Below, piece after piece: positions 6,998 through 8,511 of a stretch of 8,511 bases of DNA. The stretch lies in the NCBI GenBank assembly GCA_025360945.1, contig JANYBE010000351.1, positions 1-8,511 on the forward strand. Reading direction: 5' to 3'. A program made the translations under genes and the position numbers. How positions within the stretch are numbered: position 1 is the first letter of the stretch; each line of letters starts with the position of its first letter. The notes beneath the pieces are model-generated. The model did not search any database, had not been told where the DNA came from, and saw only the letters and a program-made list of their open reading frames with translations. Source of the stretch: Rhizobacter sp. (GTDB lineage Bacteria; Pseudomonadota; Gammaproteobacteria; Burkholderiales; Burkholderiaceae_C).

Positions 6998-7033
6998 ATT
7001 CGGTGGCGCTTTGGGTGTGGGCAAGTTTAGGGC

Positions 7034-7219
7034 TTGAATGGTTCGTCTTTCTTTAGCGAACACCTGCCCCGCTGGCACACTCGCCGCACGTCTACCCCGC
7101 TGCTGCAGCTCCCCGATTTCCTACTGATCGCGCTCGGCCTCGTGCTGTGGTGCCACTCCGCGTTGAACCGCGGCGTGTGGGACGCGGTCGAGCAGCTCGT
7201 CTACTACAACATCCTGTAA
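7034..7219 (+). pseudogene. N-terminal fragment of an AEC-family permease gene, interrupted by the IS630 element
   Basis: AEC (auxin efflux carrier/malonate transporter) proteins are inner-membrane permeases of about 310 residues with around ten membrane helices. Only the first helix and its flank are here: LPDFLLIALGLVLW, then LNRGVWDAVEQLVYY, then NIL and a TAA stop at 7217-7219. The match is to the characteristic family N-terminus and ends abruptly exactly where non-homologous DNA begins. The start is unclear: TTG 7034 is the only usual start codon in frame before the PDF motif and lacks a strong ribosome-binding site, so the N-terminal 25 residues may not be real. It is divergent from the TctC-type gene with about 50 bases between. 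The rest of the gene, if retained, should lie beyond the IS right end outside the window. Confidence 0.72.
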
Positions 7220-7260
7220 ATAGCATTCATTAAAGTACCGTACGAGGTAAGCTTCAGCGC

Positions 7261-8391
7261 ATGAGTCGAGGACGACAAGCGCAGGCGATCAAGTTGTCGC
7301 GAGAAGATCGCAAATCCCTTGAGCTATTGACCCGCCGGGGCACCGCTGAGCAACGCCAGGTGGTGCGTGCCCAGATCGCGCTGATGTGTCACGCCGGGGC
7401 GTCTACCACGGCGATCTCCGAGGCCGTTGGGGTGTCGGTGCAGACCGTCTCACACTGGCGCACTCGGTTGGCCCGGCAAGGACTGAAGGGTTTGCAGGAG
7501 GTGGCGCGGCCGGGCCGACCTAGGCGCATCGGCCCCTCGCAGCGGCTGGAGTTGCTCTCGCTGGCGTGCGAGCCGGCCCAGGCGCAGGGGCGTGCCACAC
7601 CGACGCTGGACGAATTGGTCGAGCGTGCCGTCGAGCGCGGCGTGGTCACGCAGATCAGCCGCAGTCACCTGCAACGCATCCTGCAAGCGGGCGACCTGCG
7701 CCCGCACCGTGTTCGGCAGTGGCTGCACAGCCCGGACCCGCAGTTCCGGGAGAAGGTCAACGCGATCTGCGCGCTGTATCGTCAGCCACCCAAGGGGTCT
7801 GTCGTGCTGTCGGTCGACGAGAAGACCGGGATCCAGGCAATCGAGCGCAAGCACGCCGACCGCGCGCCGGTGCCAGGGCGATTGCGTCGGCGCGAGTTCG
7901 AATACATTCGCCACGGCACCCAGGCCTTGATCGCCGCCATGGACGTGCACTCCGGACGCGTCCTGGGCAGTTGCACGGATCGGCGCACCCAGGTTGACCT
8001 CGTGGCCTTCATGGAGCAGGTGGCGCAGGCCTACCCCAAGGGTCGGGTGCACATCGTGTGGGACAACCTGAACACCCACCGCGCGCAATCCGTATGGGAT
8101 GATTTCAACGCCCGACATGGCCACCGGTTCGTCTTCCACTTCACGCCGATTCATGCCAGCTGGGTCAATCAGATCGAGCTGTTGTTCGGCATCTACTCTC
8201 GCCGCGTCTTGCGCCACGCCAGTCACTCGTCCATCGAGCAGTTGCGCGCGCGCACCGACGCTTTCATGGCGCAACGCAACCAGGCGCCCAAGCCGTTCAA
8301 GTGGACATTCGCCGGCTTCGAGCTGCAAACTGGCGAACCCCTGAGGTTCAAACACCATGCGAACGTTCGAAGTACAAAGGAAGGCCGCTGA
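7261..8391 (+). CDS. IS630-family transposase (DDE)
   Basis: It cuts and joins element ends by a two-metal DDE mechanism and targets TA. The 376-residue product starts with a helix-turn-helix (about 48-75: TTAISEAVGVSVQTVSHWR), a basic GRPRR hook (85-89), and a second winged-helix segment to about 150. The catalytic core shows Asp186 (VVLSVDEKTG), Asp268 (VHIVWDNLNTH) and Glu306 (SWVNQIELLF), with 37 residues between the last two. The conserved HASWVNQIE box and length are normal for the family. No stop or frameshift is present, so the enzyme may be active. GAGG at 7244-7247 is 13 bases from ATG 7261, a poor distance, so translation is probably weak. Confidence 0.95.
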   Translation: MSRGRQAQAIKLSREDRKSLELLTRRGTAEQRQVVRAQIALMCHAGASTTAISEAVGVSVQTVSHWRTRLARQGLKGLQEVARPGRPRRIGPSQRLELLSLACEPAQAQGRATPTLDELVERAVERGVVTQISRSHLQRILQAGDLRPHRVRQWLHSPDPQFREKVNAICALYRQPPKGSVVLSVDEKTGIQAIERKHADRAPVPGRLRRREFEYIRHGTQALIAAMDVHSGRVLGSCTDRRTQVDLVAFMEQVAQAYPKGRVHIVWDNLNTHRAQSVWDDFNARHGHRFVFHFTPIHASWVNQIELLFGIYSRRVLRHASHSSIEQLRARTDAFMAQRNQAPKPFKWTFAGFELQTGEPLRFKHHANVRSTKEGR

Positions 8392-8511
8392 GCTCGAGCG
8401 CCAACTCGCCACGCTCACCGGCCACCAAAGCGCCCGCGTCAAGCCTTACGGCAAGCATCTGCTGATCCAGATGCACCGACAGGGCGGTGATGACACCGAC
8501 GACAGCGCCGA
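8357..8511 (+). CDS. Hypothetical ORF overlapping the transposase 3' end, truncated by window edge
   Basis: An open frame begins at ATG 8357 inside the last codons of the transposase gene, overlapping it by 35 bases in another frame, and stays open for 51 codons to the window end. It starts MRTFEVQRKAAELERQLATL, which looks helical and charged, then has GHQSARVKPYGKHLLIQMH, which looks like a beta-strand core, and an acidic GGDDTDDSA stretch. GAGG at 8343-8346 lies 10 bases upstream, giving a plausible ribosome-binding site. The tight overlap suggests translational coupling with the transposase and a passenger gene of the IS. I cannot name the family or exclude a non-coding open frame, since only part is visible. 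Confidence 0.55.
   Translation, partial: MRTFEVQRKAAELERQLATLTGHQSARVKPYGKHLLIQMHRQGGDDTDDSA

Larger units (their letters stand above)
7217..8511 (+). mobile_element. IS630-family insertion sequence, left end to beyond the window
   Basis: The element starts at or just after 7217, inferred from the break in AEC homology and from the TA dinucleotide at 7217-7218; IS630 elements insert at and duplicate TA. Inside are a full-length transposase and a trailing ORF. The first bases after the TA are AATAGCATTCATTAAAG; the inverted copy marking the right end is not in the window, so terminal repeats and the TA duplication cannot be confirmed. The AT-rich left tip contrasts with the GC-rich surroundings. 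Confidence 0.75.

Noticed and set aside
7450..8442. A 330-codon open frame on the minus strand opposite the transposase
   Set aside because: It lies fully across the DDE transposase, whose motifs are unmistakable, and its own sequence is Arg/Val/Leu-rich without recognisable motifs; GC-rich DNA opens such shadow frames.
1..8511. CRISPR array, tRNA/rRNA gene or toxin-antitoxin pair
   Set aside because: I found no regularly spaced repeats, no cloverleaf or ribosomal sequence, and no adjacent small gene pair with toxin or antitoxin motifs.

Overview
This is a GC-rich bacterial window, most likely from a betaproteobacterium of the Burkholderiales. The clues are a Bug/TctC-type periplasmic binding protein with a chromosomal xerD, a fused [4Fe-4S] class I fumarase, and strongly GC-biased third codon positions. 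The assignment comes from gene content only.

Layout, left to right. The window opens inside a class I fumarate hydratase gene (+ strand, 5' end missing). Just downstream, 1353-1809 looks like the wreck of a small exported DUF3299 protein: signal-peptide-like start, lost middle, C-terminal motif, spread over three frames. On the minus strand, 1813-3135 encodes a 440-residue protein of unknown function with cysteine clusters at both ends and a C-terminal coiled coil. A 339-bp non-coding stretch separates it from a divergent dodecin gene (3475-3684). Dodecin converges with a 96-codon gene of unknown function (3701-3991, minus). Next on the minus strand is a secreted concanavalin A-like (LamG/DUF1080-like) protein gene broken by three frameshifts (4040-5005).

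The right half holds a translationally coupled minus-strand pair: a tripartite tricarboxylate transporter binding protein (6013-6984), then the tyrosine recombinase XerD (5105-6016), stop and start overlapping as GTGA. Divergent from this pair is the first part of an AEC-family permease gene. It is cut off at 7217 where an IS630-family element begins. The element carries an apparently intact transposase (7261-8391) and a second ORF that overlaps the transposase 3' end and runs off the window.

Fumarase, the tricarboxylate-type binding protein and the AEC permease all deal with small carboxylic acids, but they do not form one operon and any link is only suggestive. The main theme is gene decay: three broken genes, one by IS insertion, next to intact housekeeping genes. 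I see no CRISPR array, RNA gene, phage module or clear defence system. The least explained parts are the 440-residue double-cysteine protein and the ORF trailing the transposase.
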